Positions 1 through 9,161 are shown, counted from the stretch's first letter. The stretch is DNA of 64,000 nt from Bacteroidales bacterium (GCA_009783885.1 WRCN01000006.1:31474-95473); one strand, 5' to 3'. Numbers and translations are program-made. Notes: generated by a model from the letters alone, not told the origin.

Positions 1-123
1 GATTGTTGTAATGAAATAATGTCCGAACCTTGATTTTATTAAGATTTATAGGATTGTCATAATTTTTTTGTCATCTTGATAATCTTTTTAATCTTATGAA
101 AATCATGGTTCAGATTTTTTTTG

Positions 124-131
124 TATCTTTG
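124..131 (+). promoter_or_regulatory. -7 element of sufB promoter
   Basis: TATCTTTG, a match to the Bacteroidetes sigma-ABfr -7 box TAnnTTTG, ends 18 nt before the sufB ATG. No clear TTG -33 box at the usual 20-bp spacing. Confidence 0.7.
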
Positions 132-149
132 CAGTTTTAAACAAAGAAA

Positions 150-1589
150 ATGTCCGACACCAAAGATATTTTACAAAATCTCACCGAAAGCGATTACAAA
201 TGGGGCTTCATCACGGATATCGCTACGGAAACCTTGAAAAAAGGGTTGAATGAGAATGTGATCCGGTTCATTTCCGAAAAGAAAAATGAACCGGAGTTCA
301 TGTTGGAATTTCGCTTAAAAGCCTTTGCCAAGTGGAAGACTATGATTGAGCCGCATTGGGCGCATTTGGAGTATCCGCCGATTGATTATCAAGACATCGT
401 GTATTGGGCAGCGCCGAAAGTTACGGAGAAAACATCGAACGAGATTGATCCTGAACTAATTGAAACGTTTAAGAAATTAGGTATCAATTTAGATGATGAT
501 TCTAAATTGTCAAAAGTGGCGGTTGATGCGGTGATGGACAGCGTTTCGGTGAAAACTACACACAGTGAAGAATTGTCGAAACACGGCGTAATTTTTTGTT
601 CCATAAGTGATGCCATTCGCGAATATCCTGAATTGGTGAAACAATACTTGGGCTCGGTCGTTCCGATTGGAGATAATTATTTTGCAGCGTTAAATTCTGC
701 TGTATTTAGCGATGGCTCGTTTGTGTATATCCCGAAAGGCGTGCGTTGCCCGATGGATTTGAGCACGTATTTTCGGATTAATGCCAAAGATTCGGGACAA
801 TTCGAGCGTACGCTGATTGTCGCAGATGAAGGCGCTTTTGTGAGTTATATGGAAGGCTGTACTGCTCCTCAACGCGATGAAAATCAACTTCACGCTGCCA
901 TCGTAGAAATTGTGGTAATGAAAGATGCCGAAGTGAAATATTCCACTGTGCAAAACTGGTATCCGGGTAATAAAAACGGCGAAGGCGGAATCTATAATTT
1001 CGTTACCAAACGCGGAATTTGCAAAGGCCATAACGCTAAATTATCGTGGACGCAAGTTGAAACGGGCTCATCCATCACTTGGAAATACCCGAGTGTAATT
1101 TTGAAAGGTGATAACACCATTGGTGAATTTTATTCGGTTGCACTTACAAACAATAGACAACAAGCCGACACCGGAACAAAAATGATTCACATCGGAAAAA
1201 ACAGTCGAAGTACGATTATTTCCAAAGGAATTTCAGCAGGAAAAAGTTCGAATGCATATAGAGGGTTGGTAAAGGTACTTTCAGGAGCAGAGAAAGCACG
1301 AAATTTTTCACAATGCGATTCATTACTACTCGGTGACCTATGCGGCGCACACACGTTTCCGTACATCGACTGCAGCAATCAATCTGCCATTGTCGAACAT
1401 GAAGCCACAACCTCAAAAATATCGGAAGACCAATTATTCTACTGCCAACAGCGTGGAATTTCAACCGAATCCGCTGTAAGCCTCATTGTGAACGGATTCG
1501 CCAAAGAAGTGATGGACAAACTACCGATGGAGTTTGCGGTGGAAGCACAGAAATTGTTGGGAATTAGTTTGGAAGGTAGCGTTGGCTAA
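150..1589 (+). CDS. sufB: Fe-S cluster assembly scaffold SufB
   Basis: A 479-residue SufB protein, the usual length for the family. SufB partners with SufC (ATPase) and SufD in the cytoplasmic SUF complex that builds and transfers iron-sulfur clusters. Recognisable SufB stretches include the N-terminal DYKWGF region, [19 protein letters not shown], the [21 protein letters not shown] segment and the Cys/His/Glu-rich C-terminal beta-helix end ([17 protein letters not shown]). The ATG is 18 nt after a good -7 box. In most Bacteroidota sufB is followed by sufC, sufD and sufS; here an inverted repeat and an unrelated gene follow, so its partners must be elsewhere or upstream of the window. Identification is secure. 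Confidence 0.97.
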   Translation: MSDTKDILQNLTESDYKWGFITDIATETLKKGLNENVIRFISEKKNEPEFMLEFRLKAFAKWKTMIEPHWAHLEYPPIDYQDIVYWAAPKVTEKTSNEIDPELIETFKKLGINLDDDSKLSKVAVDAVMDSVSVKTTHSEELSKHGVIFCSISDAIREYPELVKQYLGSVVPIGDNYFAALNSAVFSDGSFVYIPKGVRCPMDLSTYFRINAKDSGQFERTLIVADEGAFVSYMEGCTAPQRDENQLHAAIVEIVVMKDAEVKYSTVQNWYPGNKNGEGGIYNFVTKRGICKGHNAKLSWTQVETGSSITWKYPSVILKGDNTIGEFYSVALTNNRQQADTGTKMIHIGKNSRSTIISKGISAGKSSNAYRGLVKVLSGAEKARNFSQCDSLLLGDLCGAHTFPYIDCSNQSAIVEHEATTSKISEDQLFYCQQRGISTESAVSLIVNGFAKEVMDKLPMEFAVEAQKLLGISLEGSVG

Positions 1590-1591
1590 CA

Positions 1592-1670
1592 CTGTAGGGG
1601 CGTATTGCATACGCCCTTGCCAACAATTGCAACGAATGTCATCAGGAGCGTATGCAATACGCCCCTACAT
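1592..1670. repeat. Family A palindromic repeat, copy 1
   Basis: Two arms, 1593-1616 (TGTAGGGGCGTATTGCATACG then CCC) and 1645-1669, are inverted copies around a 28-nt loop. It starts 3 bp after the sufB stop. This copy has the core GCGTATGCAATACGC instead of the more common GGGGTTTACCCC. It may act as a transcription terminator, but there is no T-run. Confidence 0.85.
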
Positions 1671-1683
1671 TTAAATAAAAAAC

Positions 1684-2145
1684 ATGTCGAAAAAACAAAG
1701 TCGCTACGAACGATTAACCGAACAACTTCGCGAGTTGTTAAAAAAATCGCCAAACACACAAGCAGAAATGGCAACGATTACAGCCATTCTTCATCACAAA
1801 ATGCCTGATTTTTTTTGGACAGGATTTTATTTATTGAATGAAAACGGCGATCTTTGCGTAAATACTTATCAAGGTCCGGTGGCATGTCAGATATTGGCAA
1901 AAAATAAAGGGGTTTGCTGGGCATGTATTAACCAAAAAAAACCGATTGTTGTAAAGAATGTTCACGAATTTGAAGGGCATATCGCTTGCGATTCGCGGTC
2001 AAATTCCGAAATTGTGATTCCTATTTTTAGTAAGAAAAATGGCACAATCATCGGGTGTTTGGATATTGACAGTGAAAAATTTTCTGCATTTGACGATGAT
2101 GATGTTGTTGGATTGACGGGGATTATAGAGTTGTTGACCGTTTGA
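1684..2145 (+). CDS. msrC: Free methionine-(R)-sulfoxide reductase (GAF domain)
   Basis: A single GAF domain protein of 153 residues. The fRMsr family reduces free methionine-R-sulfoxide in the cytoplasm using three conserved cysteines. All three are present, C68, C78 and C102 (the last in GHIACDSRSNSEIV), with spacings of 10 and 24 that are the same as in the characterised yeast enzyme (84, 94, 118). The FFWTGFYL and VHEFEGHIACDS signatures are typical. It lies 14 nt past a family A repeat with no promoter of its own that I can see, so it may be transcribed with sufB, which would join oxidative damage repair to Fe-S assembly (inference). Confidence 0.9.
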   Translation: MSKKQSRYERLTEQLRELLKKSPNTQAEMATITAILHHKMPDFFWTGFYLLNENGDLCVNTYQGPVACQILAKNKGVCWACINQKKPIVVKNVHEFEGHIACDSRSNSEIVIPIFSKKNGTIIGCLDIDSEKFSAFDDDDVVGLTGIIELLTV

Positions 2146-2277
2146 TGTTCTTTGCAGAAGTATAGGATAAAAAACAGATGCAAAGCACCTGTCGTATTAA
2201 AAATAATCTAATGGTACAAAGATACAACAAAAAACAAAGAAAAACTTAAAGCGTGTGTTAAAATCACAAAAAATTCG

Positions 2278-2285
2278 TATCTTTG
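2278..2285 (+). promoter_or_regulatory. -7 element for the Gfo/Idh gene
   Basis: TATCTTTG, 19 nt before the ATG at 2305. Confidence 0.65.
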
Positions 2286-2304
2286 CAAAAAAAAATCTAT
2301 TTCT

Positions 2305-3288
2305 ATGCTTTCTATCGCTGTTATCGGTGCCGGACATCTCGGCAAAATACACCTCAAATGCCTTCAAGGGCTTCCCAATCACTATAAAATCGTTGGTTTT
2401 TGTGATACCGATGCGGAACTTGCCGCAAAAGTTGAGGCGGAATTAGGTGTAAAATCGTTTTCAAATTTGGACGAACTTGTTCAAGCAGTTGATGTGGTTG
2501 ATATTGTTACGCCAACGATTTCGCATTTTGAAATCGCATCATTAGCTTTGCGAAAAGGAAAACACGTATTTATCGAAAAACCGATTACTACAACACCTCA
2601 AGAAGCTCAAAAACTCTTGGCTTTGGCGAATGAAGCCGGTGTAAAAACTCAAGTCGGACATGTTGAGCGTTTCAATCCTGCATTTTTGAGTGTTCAAGAT
2701 AAAATTTCGAATCCGATGTTTATTGAAACCCATCGCTTGGCGATGTTTAACCCGCGTGGATTGGATGTTCCGGTGATTTTGGATTTGATGATTCACGACT
2801 TGGATTTAATTTTGAGTGTGGTAAATTCGCCGGTTCGAAAAATCAGCGCAAGTGGTGTGGCCATTATTAGCGAAACGCCCGATATTGCTAATGCTCGTTT
2901 GGAATTTTACAACGGTTGTGTGGCGAATATCACGGCAAGCCGAATTTCGATGGCCAACTTGCGAAAATCTCGTTTTTTTCAAAAAGACGCTTATATTGCG
3001 GTGGATTTTTTAGAAAAAGAATCCGAAATTATTCGTATGAATGATGTTACGCCAACCACGAATGAAGACCCTTTTGCAATGATTATAGATTTGGGACCGG
3101 GCAAACAAAAACACATTCAAATCGAAAAACCGAACATTGAACCCATCAATGCTATTCAAACCGAATTGAGTCGTTTTCACGATGCCATCGTGAACGATAC
3201 ACCAACCGCCGTTCCCTTTATTGATGGATATAATGCTCTCGAAGTGGCTTACCAAATTATGGATGAAATTAAATCTGCAACACGATAA
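2305..3288 (+). CDS. Gfo/Idh/MocA family oxidoreductase
   Basis: A 327-residue NAD(P)-dependent sugar dehydrogenase-type protein. The N-terminal Rossmann fold shows GAGHLGKIH (residues 8-16); EKPITTTPQEA is the family's catalytic-region EKP motif and GHVERFNPAF the start of the second domain. GHVERFNP is often seen in UDP-N-acetylhexosamine 3-dehydrogenases, so a nucleotide-sugar or cyclitol substrate is likely but not proved. Its stop overlaps the ATG of the next gene (TAATG), which encodes a lipid-linked sugar-phosphate transferase, so the pair probably works in surface glycan synthesis. Confidence 0.85.
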   Translation: MLSIAVIGAGHLGKIHLKCLQGLPNHYKIVGFCDTDAELAAKVEAELGVKSFSNLDELVQAVDVVDIVTPTISHFEIASLALRKGKHVFIEKPITTTPQEAQKLLALANEAGVKTQVGHVERFNPAFLSVQDKISNPMFIETHRLAMFNPRGLDVPVILDLMIHDLDLILSVVNSPVRKISASGVAIISETPDIANARLEFYNGCVANITASRISMANLRKSRFFQKDAYIAVDFLEKESEIIRMNDVTPTTNEDPFAMIIDLGPGKQKHIQIEKPNIEPINAIQTELSRFHDAIVNDTPTAVPFIDGYNALEVAYQIMDEIKSATR

Positions 3289-4694
3289 TGATTTCTAAAA
3301 AATTCCATGCTACGCTTTATGTTGGAATAGATTTTATTTCGGCAGCTTTGGCATGGTTGCTTTTTTTTGTACATCGGAAATCTTTGGAAATAGGGAGTTT
3401 TAGCGATGCATTCAATGCTGTATGGAGCGATGGGCGTTTATATCAAGGCTTGGTAGTTATTCCGTTGGGCTGGCTGTTGTTGTATTCTGCATACGGGTAT
3501 TATCGACGAATATTTACCAAAACACTATTTTCGGATGTTATAAAAACGCTAAATCATTCGATTGGCGGAGTAATTGTGCTGTTTTTTATTGTGATTTTGG
3601 ATGATTATGTAGAGAGTTACGACTGGTATTATCACTATGTTTTTGTGTTGTTTATTCTGCATTTTGGTTTCACCCTTTTTGGACGTATGTTACATACGTA
3701 TTTAATTCGTAGGGCTATTCGAAAAGGCAAAATTTTATTCAATACAATTTTGGTTGGAAATGGAACCAATGCACAAAAAATTTACGCCGAACTTCAGAAT
3801 CAAGCTCGCTCGGATGGCTACAATATCTTGGGTTATGTGCGATGCGGAATAAATGACTTGATGACCGGTATGCCTTGTTTTGGTGAAATCAAAGATCTCG
3901 AAACTATTGTTAAATCCAATCAAATCGAAGACGTAATTATTGCGTTGAATGATGATGAAACAAGCGCCATTAGTGGCATTCTGTCGAATTTGGTTTCGTG
4001 CAAAGTATCCATTCACATTTCTCCAAATTTAGAGCCGTTTTTGCATAAAAAAGTAACCTCGTTTTTGCATACAACATTGCTGTTATTAAATGATGACCCA
4101 TTGCCGGCTTGGCAAAGTTTTTTCAAGCGTACGGCTGATATTGTATTAAGTCTATTGTTCGGCGTTTTGCTGATGCCCTTGATTTTAGTCGTGATTTGGA
4201 AAGTTAAACGTAGTTCAAAAGGGTCTGTTTTTTATAAACAGGAACGCATTGGATTGTATGAAAAACCATTTTTGATGTATAAATTTCGTTCCATGTATCA
4301 AAATGCGGAAACACCTAATCAGCCCATGCTTTCAAGCGAAACAGATGAGCGCGTAACGCCTTTCGGACGTTTCATGCGCAAATATCGAATCGACGAATTA
4401 CCTCAACTTTGGAACGTTTTGAAAGGCGATATGAGCCTCGTAGGTCCGCGTCCGGAGCGGCAATACTTCATTGATCAAATTGTGAAAATCTCGCCACAAT
4501 ACAAACTTTTACTTCGCGTAAAACCCGGTATCACATCATGGGGCGAAGTCAAATATGGCTATGCTTCATCGGTAGACCAAATGATTGAACGTATGGCATT
4601 CGACCTGCAATATATCGACAACATGTCATTGTCGAATGATTTGAAGATTTTGATGTATACGGTGGCGACTGTATTACGTGGCGAAGGAAAATAA
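3288..4694 (+). CDS. Polyprenyl-phosphate sugar-1-phosphate transferase (WcaJ-like)
   Basis: A 468-residue member of the bacterial sugar transferase (polyisoprenyl-phosphate hexose-1-phosphate transferase) family. It starts O-antigen or exopolysaccharide units by moving hexose-1-phosphate from a UDP-sugar to undecaprenyl phosphate at the inner membrane. Four or five N-terminal membrane segments (about residues 8-130), a CoA-binding-like Rossmann region (about 150-270), one re-entrant helix (about 285-305), then the catalytic domain with FKRTADI, YKQERIG, YKFRSM, RKYRIDELPQLWNVLKG and MSLVGPRPE. Translationally coupled to the Gfo/Idh gene before it. The exact sugar cannot be told from sequence. 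Confidence 0.93.
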   Translation: MISKKFHATLYVGIDFISAALAWLLFFVHRKSLEIGSFSDAFNAVWSDGRLYQGLVVIPLGWLLLYSAYGYYRRIFTKTLFSDVIKTLNHSIGGVIVLFFIVILDDYVESYDWYYHYVFVLFILHFGFTLFGRMLHTYLIRRAIRKGKILFNTILVGNGTNAQKIYAELQNQARSDGYNILGYVRCGINDLMTGMPCFGEIKDLETIVKSNQIEDVIIALNDDETSAISGILSNLVSCKVSIHISPNLEPFLHKKVTSFLHTTLLLLNDDPLPAWQSFFKRTADIVLSLLFGVLLMPLILVVIWKVKRSSKGSVFYKQERIGLYEKPFLMYKFRSMYQNAETPNQPMLSSETDERVTPFGRFMRKYRIDELPQLWNVLKGDMSLVGPRPERQYFIDQIVKISPQYKLLLRVKPGITSWGEVKYGYASSVDQMIERMAFDLQYIDNMSLSNDLKILMYTVATVLRGEGK

Positions 4695-4700
4695 TATTGA

Positions 4701-4763
4701 CCGTAGGGGCGGGGTTCGCCCACCCTGTTTACTATCAAGGGTGCGCAGACCGCGCCCCTACAC
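4701..4763. repeat. Family A palindromic repeat, copy 2
   Basis: CGTAGGGGCGGGGTTCGCCC at the left and the complementary GCGCCCCTACACG at the right, between two convergent genes. The inner sequence (GGGTGCGCAGACC) differs from copy 1, so only the outer arms are conserved. Confidence 0.85.
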
Positions 4764-4765
4764 GA

Positions 4766-5956
4766 TTATCCCCCAAAATAATCCTTAACCCTGTCAAAAA
4801 ATCCCTTATTGTTTTTAGCGTTTTTCGGATTGGGCTTGAAATTCGGAGAATTGCGGAGTTTTTCCAACAGTTCTTTTTCTTCTTTGGTTAAGCTTTGCGG
4901 TGTCCAAATATTCACACAAACAATCAAATCGCCGGTGCCGTATCCGCTCATTGAAGGCAAGCCTTTTCCGCGTAAGCGCAAGAGTTTGCCGGATTGTGTT
5001 CCGGCGTCAATTTTTAGGCGCACTTTGCCGTCAAGCGTAGGAACTTCAACCGATTCTCCCAAAGCTGCTTCGGTGATACTCACAAATTGATTGTAGTGCA
5101 AATTATTTTGAGCGCGTTCAAACAACGGATGTTCCAGTTCCTCAATCAATACGATCAAATCGCCGTTTACACCGCCGTGAACAGCCGCATTACCTTTGCC
5201 CGGAACTGTCAATTGCATGCCGTTTTCAACGCCTGCAGGAATGCGAATAGAAATAATTTCCTCGCCTTCAACCACACCATGACCGTTACATTTCTTACAT
5301 TTTTGCATAATTGTGCGACCTTCGCCTTGACAAGTCGGACAAGCCGACGTTTGCTGCATTTGTCCGATAATAGTATTGGTAACGCGGGTTACATGACCCG
5401 AACCTTTACAGGTTTCGCAAGTTTTGTAAGCGTCTTTTGTCGCTGCGCCCGTTCCGCTGCATTCGCTGCAAGCAATTTTTTTGTGAACTTTGATTTTCTT
5501 CTCAACACCTTTGGCGATTTCTTCCAAAGTGAGTTTCACTCGCACACGCAAGTCTGTACCACGATTGACGCGTTTACGCTGTTGCCGCCCACCACTGCCA
5601 AATCCACTTGTAAAATTGTGAAAATGTCCGCCACCAAATTGTCCACCAAACGCGCTTCCAAAGATATCTCCGAAATGTGAAAAAATATCATTCATATCCA
5701 TGCCCCCCGGCCCATAGCCGGAATTGGCGCCCATTCCGGCGTGACCAAATTGGTCATATTTCGCTTTTTTTTCGGGTGTCGAAAGCACGTCGTAAGCCTC
5801 TGCTGCTTCCTTGAATTTCTCTTCTGCCGCTTTATCATTGGGATTACGGTCGGGATGGTATTGTAATGCCAATTTCCGATAAGCCTTTTTCATCTCATCG
5901 GGAGTGGCGGTTTTGCTTACGCCTAAAACTTCGTAATAATCTCGTTTGTTTGCCAT
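4766..5956 (-). CDS. dnaJ: Chaperone DnaJ
   Basis: A 396-residue type I J-protein, slightly longer than the usual 375-385. J domain at residues 5-70 with the HPD triplet at 34-36, a Gly/Phe-rich linker (about 75-125), a zinc-binding domain with four CxxCxGxG-type repeats ([32 protein letters not shown]), then the two substrate-binding beta domains. It stimulates the ATPase of DnaK and delivers unfolded proteins. It follows grpE on the same strand, separated by a family A repeat, so both are likely one heat-shock transcript; dnaK is not in the window. Confidence 0.98.
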   Translation of the reverse strand: MANKRDYYEVLGVSKTATPDEMKKAYRKLALQYHPDRNPNDKAAEEKFKEAAEAYDVLSTPEKKAKYDQFGHAGMGANSGYGPGGMDMNDIFSHFGDIFGSAFGGQFGGGHFHNFTSGFGSGGRQQRKRVNRGTDLRVRVKLTLEEIAKGVEKKIKVHKKIACSECSGTGAATKDAYKTCETCKGSGHVTRVTNTIIGQMQQTSACPTCQGEGRTIMQKCKKCNGHGVVEGEEIISIRIPAGVENGMQLTVPGKGNAAVHGGVNGDLIVLIEELEHPLFERAQNNLHYNQFVSITEAALGESVEVPTLDGKVRLKIDAGTQSGKLLRLRGKGLPSMSGYGTGDLIVCVNIWTPQSLTKEEKELLEKLRNSPNFKPNPKNAKNNKGFFDRVKDYFGG

Positions 5957-5966
5957 TTTTTCTGTT

Positions 5967-6024
5967 GTTGGGGCAACCCTTTGCGGTTGCGCTTGTGGGG
6001 CGGAGGTAAACCCCGCCCCTACGG
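5967..6024. repeat. Family A palindromic repeat, copy 3 (inside grpE-dnaJ)
   Basis: Two hairpins in tandem, TTGGGGCAACCC...GGTTGCGC and GTGGGGCGGAGG...CCCCGCCCCTAC, fill the 75-bp gap between grpE and dnaJ. Confidence 0.8.
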
Positions 6025-6031
6025 TGTATTT

Positions 6032-6577
6032 TTAATTTCCTACGATAACCTTTGCATGACGAATGACCTTATCGTACAGATAGTATCCACGTTGAATTTC
6101 TTCAATAATCAACCCTTTCTGTGTTTCGTCGTTGGTCGGTGTTTGAGCGATGGCGTCGTGAAGGTTTGCATCAAATGCAATACCTTTAGTGTCCATAACT
6201 TTCAACCCTTGCGCTTCAAGGGTTGTTTTTAATTTGCTATAAATTAACTCAATGCCTGATTTTGTAGATTCATCCAAAATAACCGGTAACGCACGATCAA
6301 AATCGTCCAAAATTGGTAAAAGTGACAAAATTACAGATTCCGAGGCTGATTTTATCAATTCCAAGCGTTCTTTTTGATTGCGTTTTCGGAAATTCTCGAA
6401 ATCCGAATATAATCGCAAATACTTATCTTGCGCTTCTTTCAAGTCGGTGGCGAGTTGATCGAAAGGGTCTATTTTCTCAGACTGGTCAGCGAGTTCGGAT
6501 GTCTCAGAAATTTCCGAATTATCGGACGACAGTGTTTCGTCTTGCTCTGTTTGTAGGGTTTCGTTGAGTTCGCTCAT
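6032..6577 (-). CDS. grpE: Nucleotide exchange factor GrpE
   Basis: A 181-residue GrpE that releases ADP from DnaK. An acidic N-terminus (about residues 1-45), a long coiled-coil helix (DLKEAQDKYLRLYSDFENFRKR), and the C-terminal beta domain (HDAIAQTP, then YYLYDKVIRHAKVIVG at the end) are all present. An upstream in-frame ATG would add 76 hydrophobic residues unlike any GrpE; the start at 6577 (MSELNE) is chosen because it gives the standard acidic tail. First gene of the grpE-dnaJ pair. Confidence 0.96.
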   Translation of the reverse strand: MSELNETLQTEQDETLSSDNSEISETSELADQSEKIDPFDQLATDLKEAQDKYLRLYSDFENFRKRNQKERLELIKSASESVILSLLPILDDFDRALPVILDESTKSGIELIYSKLKTTLEAQGLKVMDTKGIAFDANLHDAIAQTPTNDETQKGLIIEEIQRGYYLYDKVIRHAKVIVGN

Positions 6578-6634
6578 TAGGATTCTATTTTTTGTAAAAA
6601 TTAAGGCTGCAAAAACCTTGCCAAACCCCCAATA

Positions 6635-6649
6635 GTGCCATTTTGGCAC
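6635..6649. promoter_or_regulatory. Perfect 6-3-6 palindrome upstream of grpE
   Basis: GTGCCA-TTT-TGGCAC lies 58 bp before the grpE start, between the divergent grpE and lipoprotein genes. It is not CIRCE (TTAGCACTC-N9-GAGTGCTAA) and does not fit a sigma-54 promoter on either strand. It could be a repressor site for the heat-shock pair (inference). Confidence 0.4.
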
Positions 6650-6721
6650 AAAAAAATCACTATCTATACAAAAAATCACAAAAATTTTACAATTTTTTTT
6701 TTGCATTTCAATTTTTTTTTG

Positions 6722-6729
6722 TATCTTTG
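6722..6729 (+). promoter_or_regulatory. -7 element for the Ig-like lipoprotein
   Basis: TATCTTTG, with a TTG 18 bp upstream (6701-6703). The 5' leader to the ATG at 6808 is about 70 nt, long for this genome. Confidence 0.65.
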
Positions 6730-6807
6730 CGAAATATTTAACCAAAAAACAAATCAATCTACAAATCAAAGTCCGATTTAAGGAGCGGACGTAAAACAAA
6801 AACAAAC

Positions 6808-7968
6808 ATGAAAAAATTGATGATTCTAATGATGTCTCTTGCGGTTGTTTTCACTGCATGTAAAGACGACGACAAGCCTAAAGGCGATGCTCCTGGAAAT
6901 GCTGCAATTACAGGTCTTTCTGCTAATGAATGTCCTGCCGATGAGGTTACGCTAACAGCTACTGCTGCTCACGCTACTTCATTTCAATGGAGAAAAAACG
7001 GTACAGTAATTGAGGGAGAAACACTTTCAACGCTTACTGTAACTGAAAGCGGTACTTACACTGCACGAGGAATTAATACACATGGCGAAGGTAACTGGAG
7101 TATTGGAAAAGAAGTGTTAATAGGTGTGTGTTCCGCTCCTTCAACACCAACGATTGAAGGTTTGAGTACAAACAATTGTCCTGCTACAACCGTAACTTTG
7201 ACAGCTACTGTTGCGACAGCATTTCCTGCTCCTACGTTTGAGTGGAGAAAAGACGGTTCATTAATCTCTGGCCAAACTGCAGCGACTCTTGTCGTGAGTG
7301 CAACTGGAAGTTATACTGTAAGAGCAGTTAACGTGGTGGGTGAAAGTGATTGGAGTACGGCAAAAGCTGTAACTATTATAGTGTGTACAGGTCCTGCTAT
7401 TGTTGGAAACTGGGAAATAACATCATGGGACTTCTTTGGAGTTTATGGTAGTCCTCCCGCAACAGTAGTTTGGGATTTGGAAATTGTTCAAGAGGGAAAT
7501 CGATTTGTTTTCCAAGATGAGTGGATGCCTATATTTGTGCAAATGGATGAAGATGGTGATTTCTATGTAGAGGCTGGTAGTCAAGATAATCCTAACTTAG
7601 GTATAGATGGTGAAGGAAGACCTTTCTGGCAAACTCCGGGTGGTTATACAGATCACGGTGCTGCAGGTGCTTATTCAATGAATAACGGGTTTAGAATTTA
7701 TTTGGAAATGTCGACTGATGGTCAATCATGGGCATTGCCATATCAGTTGACGTTTAATGATGGAGCTTTAACCTTAATCATGGGATTAGGTGTAATGATC
7801 CTTGAAGGTGCTACAAGATATTGGGTGGAATTACAAGGTGAAATGAATTGTGTACTTGTAGGCAAAAAAGGTGCCGGCAAAACATTTATTCCAAATCCGA
7901 AAAATCAAAACTTGGATGGAAGCATGTTGCAATTTCATGAGCATAAGTCAGTTGGAACAAAAAAATAA
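6808..7968 (+). CDS. Surface lipoprotein with two Ig-like repeats
   Basis: A 386-residue protein not recognised as a named family. The signal peptide ends in a lipobox with Cys18, followed by KDDDK, which fits the Bacteroidetes lipoprotein export signal that sends lipoproteins to the cell surface. Two repeats of about 80 residues (about 32-110 and 116-195) share xGLSxNxCPAxxVTLTAT, W-R-K-(N/D)-G and SGTYTxRxxNxxGExxWSxxK, an Ig/PKD-like adhesin pattern with Cys near each end. The rest (from GNWEITSW, about 200-386) resembles lipocalin-like domains of Bacteroidetes lipoproteins. Single gene with its own promoter and terminator. A binding or adhesion role is inference. Confidence 0.75.
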   Translation: MKKLMILMMSLAVVFTACKDDDKPKGDAPGNAAITGLSANECPADEVTLTATAAHATSFQWRKNGTVIEGETLSTLTVTESGTYTARGINTHGEGNWSIGKEVLIGVCSAPSTPTIEGLSTNNCPATTVTLTATVATAFPAPTFEWRKDGSLISGQTAATLVVSATGSYTVRAVNVVGESDWSTAKAVTIIVCTGPAIVGNWEITSWDFFGVYGSPPATVVWDLEIVQEGNRFVFQDEWMPIFVQMDEDGDFYVEAGSQDNPNLGIDGEGRPFWQTPGGYTDHGAAGAYSMNNGFRIYLEMSTDGQSWALPYQLTFNDGALTLIMGLGVMILEGATRYWVELQGEMNCVLVGKKGAGKTFIPNPKNQNLDGSMLQFHEHKSVGTKK

Positions 7969-7986
7969 GTTTGTTCTTTTATAAAA

Positions 7987-8023
7987 AAAACGAGACCATT
8001 CCAAGAGAACGGTCTCGTTTTTT
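7987..8023 (+). terminator. Rho-independent terminator after the lipoprotein gene
   Basis: Stem AACGAGACC/GGTCTCGTT with a 13-nt loop, flanked by A-run and T-run. It lies directly before the dusB promoter. Confidence 0.9.
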
Positions 8024-8025
8024 CG

Positions 8026-8033
8026 TATTTTTG
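8026..8033 (+). promoter_or_regulatory. -7 element for dusB
   Basis: TATTTTTG (TAnnTTTG), 16 nt before the ATG; it begins 2 nt after the preceding terminator. Confidence 0.6.
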
Positions 8034-8049
8034 TACTTTAAACCAAATT

Positions 8050-9027
8050 ATGCACTTCAAAACTGATATCCTTCGTTCCGATTTTCCGTTATGGCTTTCG
8101 CCGATGGAAGATGTTACAAATCCACCGTTTCGCAGGATTTGCAAGCGGTTTGGCGCAGATGTATTGGTTACAGAATTTGTGCCGACGGATGCGATTATTC
8201 GCAATGTTAAGACCAGTTTACTAAAATTCCAATTCTCGGAAAGCGAACGTCCGCTTGGTATTCAAATTTATGGACATTTGGAGGATGCGATGATTGAAGG
8301 TGCAAAACTTGCAGCGGAAGCCAAACCCGATTTTATTGATATCAATTGGGGTTGTCCGGTGAAAAAAATTGCCAATCGTGGTGCAGGTTCGGGAATTTTT
8401 AAAGATGTTCCGAAAATGATCCGGATTACCGAAGGCATTGTGAAAGCCGTGAATTTGCCCGTTACCGTAAAAACACGCTTAGGCTGGGACGAATATTCAA
8501 AAGTCATTGTTGAAGTTGCCGAACGCTTGCAAGACACAGGTATTGTAGGCTTAAGCATTCACGGACGAACTCGCTGCCAACTTTATACCGGAGAAGCCGA
8601 TTGGACGTTGATTGGCGAAGTAAAAAACAACCCCCGCATGCACATTCCAATTTTCGGAAACGGTGATGTAAAAACGCCTGAACGAGCATTAGAAGTGAAA
8701 AATAAATATGGTGTAGACGGCATTTTAATCGGTCGTGCCACCATTGGAAATCCTTGGATTTTCTCAGAAATCAAACATTTTTTTCAAACAGGCGAATATC
8801 TTCCGCCACCTACGATTGATGAACGTGTAGATGTTTGTCGCGAACATCTTTTAGCGTGCATCGAATGGAAAGGGCAAAGCAAAGCCATTGGCGAAATGCG
8901 AAAGCATTACAGTACGTATTTCAGAGCCATTCCACATTTCAAACCTTTGCGGATTGAACTGTTGCAAGCCAAAGAATTGGATCATATTTTGGAACTTTTT
9001 GAAAAAATCCGAATGTTTAAGTCTTGA
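8050..9027 (+). CDS. dusB: tRNA-dihydrouridine synthase (DusB/NifR3 type)
   Basis: A 325-residue FMN-dependent TIM-barrel enzyme that reduces uridines in tRNA to dihydrouridine. Visible Dus signatures: LSPMEDVTNPPFRRICKRFG at the N-terminus, the catalytic-cysteine motif NWGCPVKKIANRGAGSG, VTVKTRLGW, SIHGRTRCQLYTGEADW, and the phosphate-binding GNGDVKTPE...GVDGILIGRATIGNPWIF. The fold and length suit DusB. Single gene; a family B repeat and a terminator follow. Confidence 0.95.
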   Translation: MHFKTDILRSDFPLWLSPMEDVTNPPFRRICKRFGADVLVTEFVPTDAIIRNVKTSLLKFQFSESERPLGIQIYGHLEDAMIEGAKLAAEAKPDFIDINWGCPVKKIANRGAGSGIFKDVPKMIRITEGIVKAVNLPVTVKTRLGWDEYSKVIVEVAERLQDTGIVGLSIHGRTRCQLYTGEADWTLIGEVKNNPRMHIPIFGNGDVKTPERALEVKNKYGVDGILIGRATIGNPWIFSEIKHFFQTGEYLPPPTIDERVDVCREHLLACIEWKGQSKAIGEMRKHYSTYFRAIPHFKPLRIELLQAKELDHILELFEKIRMFKS

Positions 9028-9036
9028 TTTTTCTTT

Positions 9037-9095
9037 GTAGCAAGGGGATTCCTCGACTTCGCGCACTTCGTGTGCTTCGCTCGGAATGACGAAGC
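9037..9095. repeat. Family B repeat, copy 1
   Basis: TAGCAAGGGGATTCCTCGAC, then an inner small palindrome GCGCACTTCGTGTGC, then TTCGCTCGGAATGACGAAG. Family B reads TAGCAAGGnGAnnCCTCGACTncGC...CGGnATGAC. Confidence 0.85.
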
Positions 9096-9111
9096 ATGAC
9101 GTGAACGGAAG

Positions 9112-9142
9112 AAAAATGGAGCGGCAAAGCCGCTCCATTTTT
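9112..9142. terminator. Bidirectional terminator between dusB and mfd
   Basis: Perfect hairpin AAAAATGGAGCGGC-AAA-GCCGCTCCATTTTT. Both flanks are A/T runs, so it can stop transcription from the convergent dusB and mfd. Confidence 0.88.
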
Positions 9143-9161
9143 CCCTTCTATAACTAATAAC

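Noticed and set aside
1605..1808. Plus-strand ORF of 67 codons after sufB
   Set aside because: It starts in a family A repeat and overlaps msrC in another frame.
2217..2224. Minus-strand TATCTTTG antisense to the end of msrC
   Set aside because: No gene, hairpin or terminator follows it on the minus strand; a chance match in AT-rich DNA is likely.
4697..4891. Plus-strand ORF after the sugar transferase
   Set aside because: Made of family A repeat and antisense dnaJ sequence.
6635..6660. Sigma-54 promoter from TGGCAC
   Set aside because: The required GC box about 5 bp downstream (TTGC) is missing on both strands.
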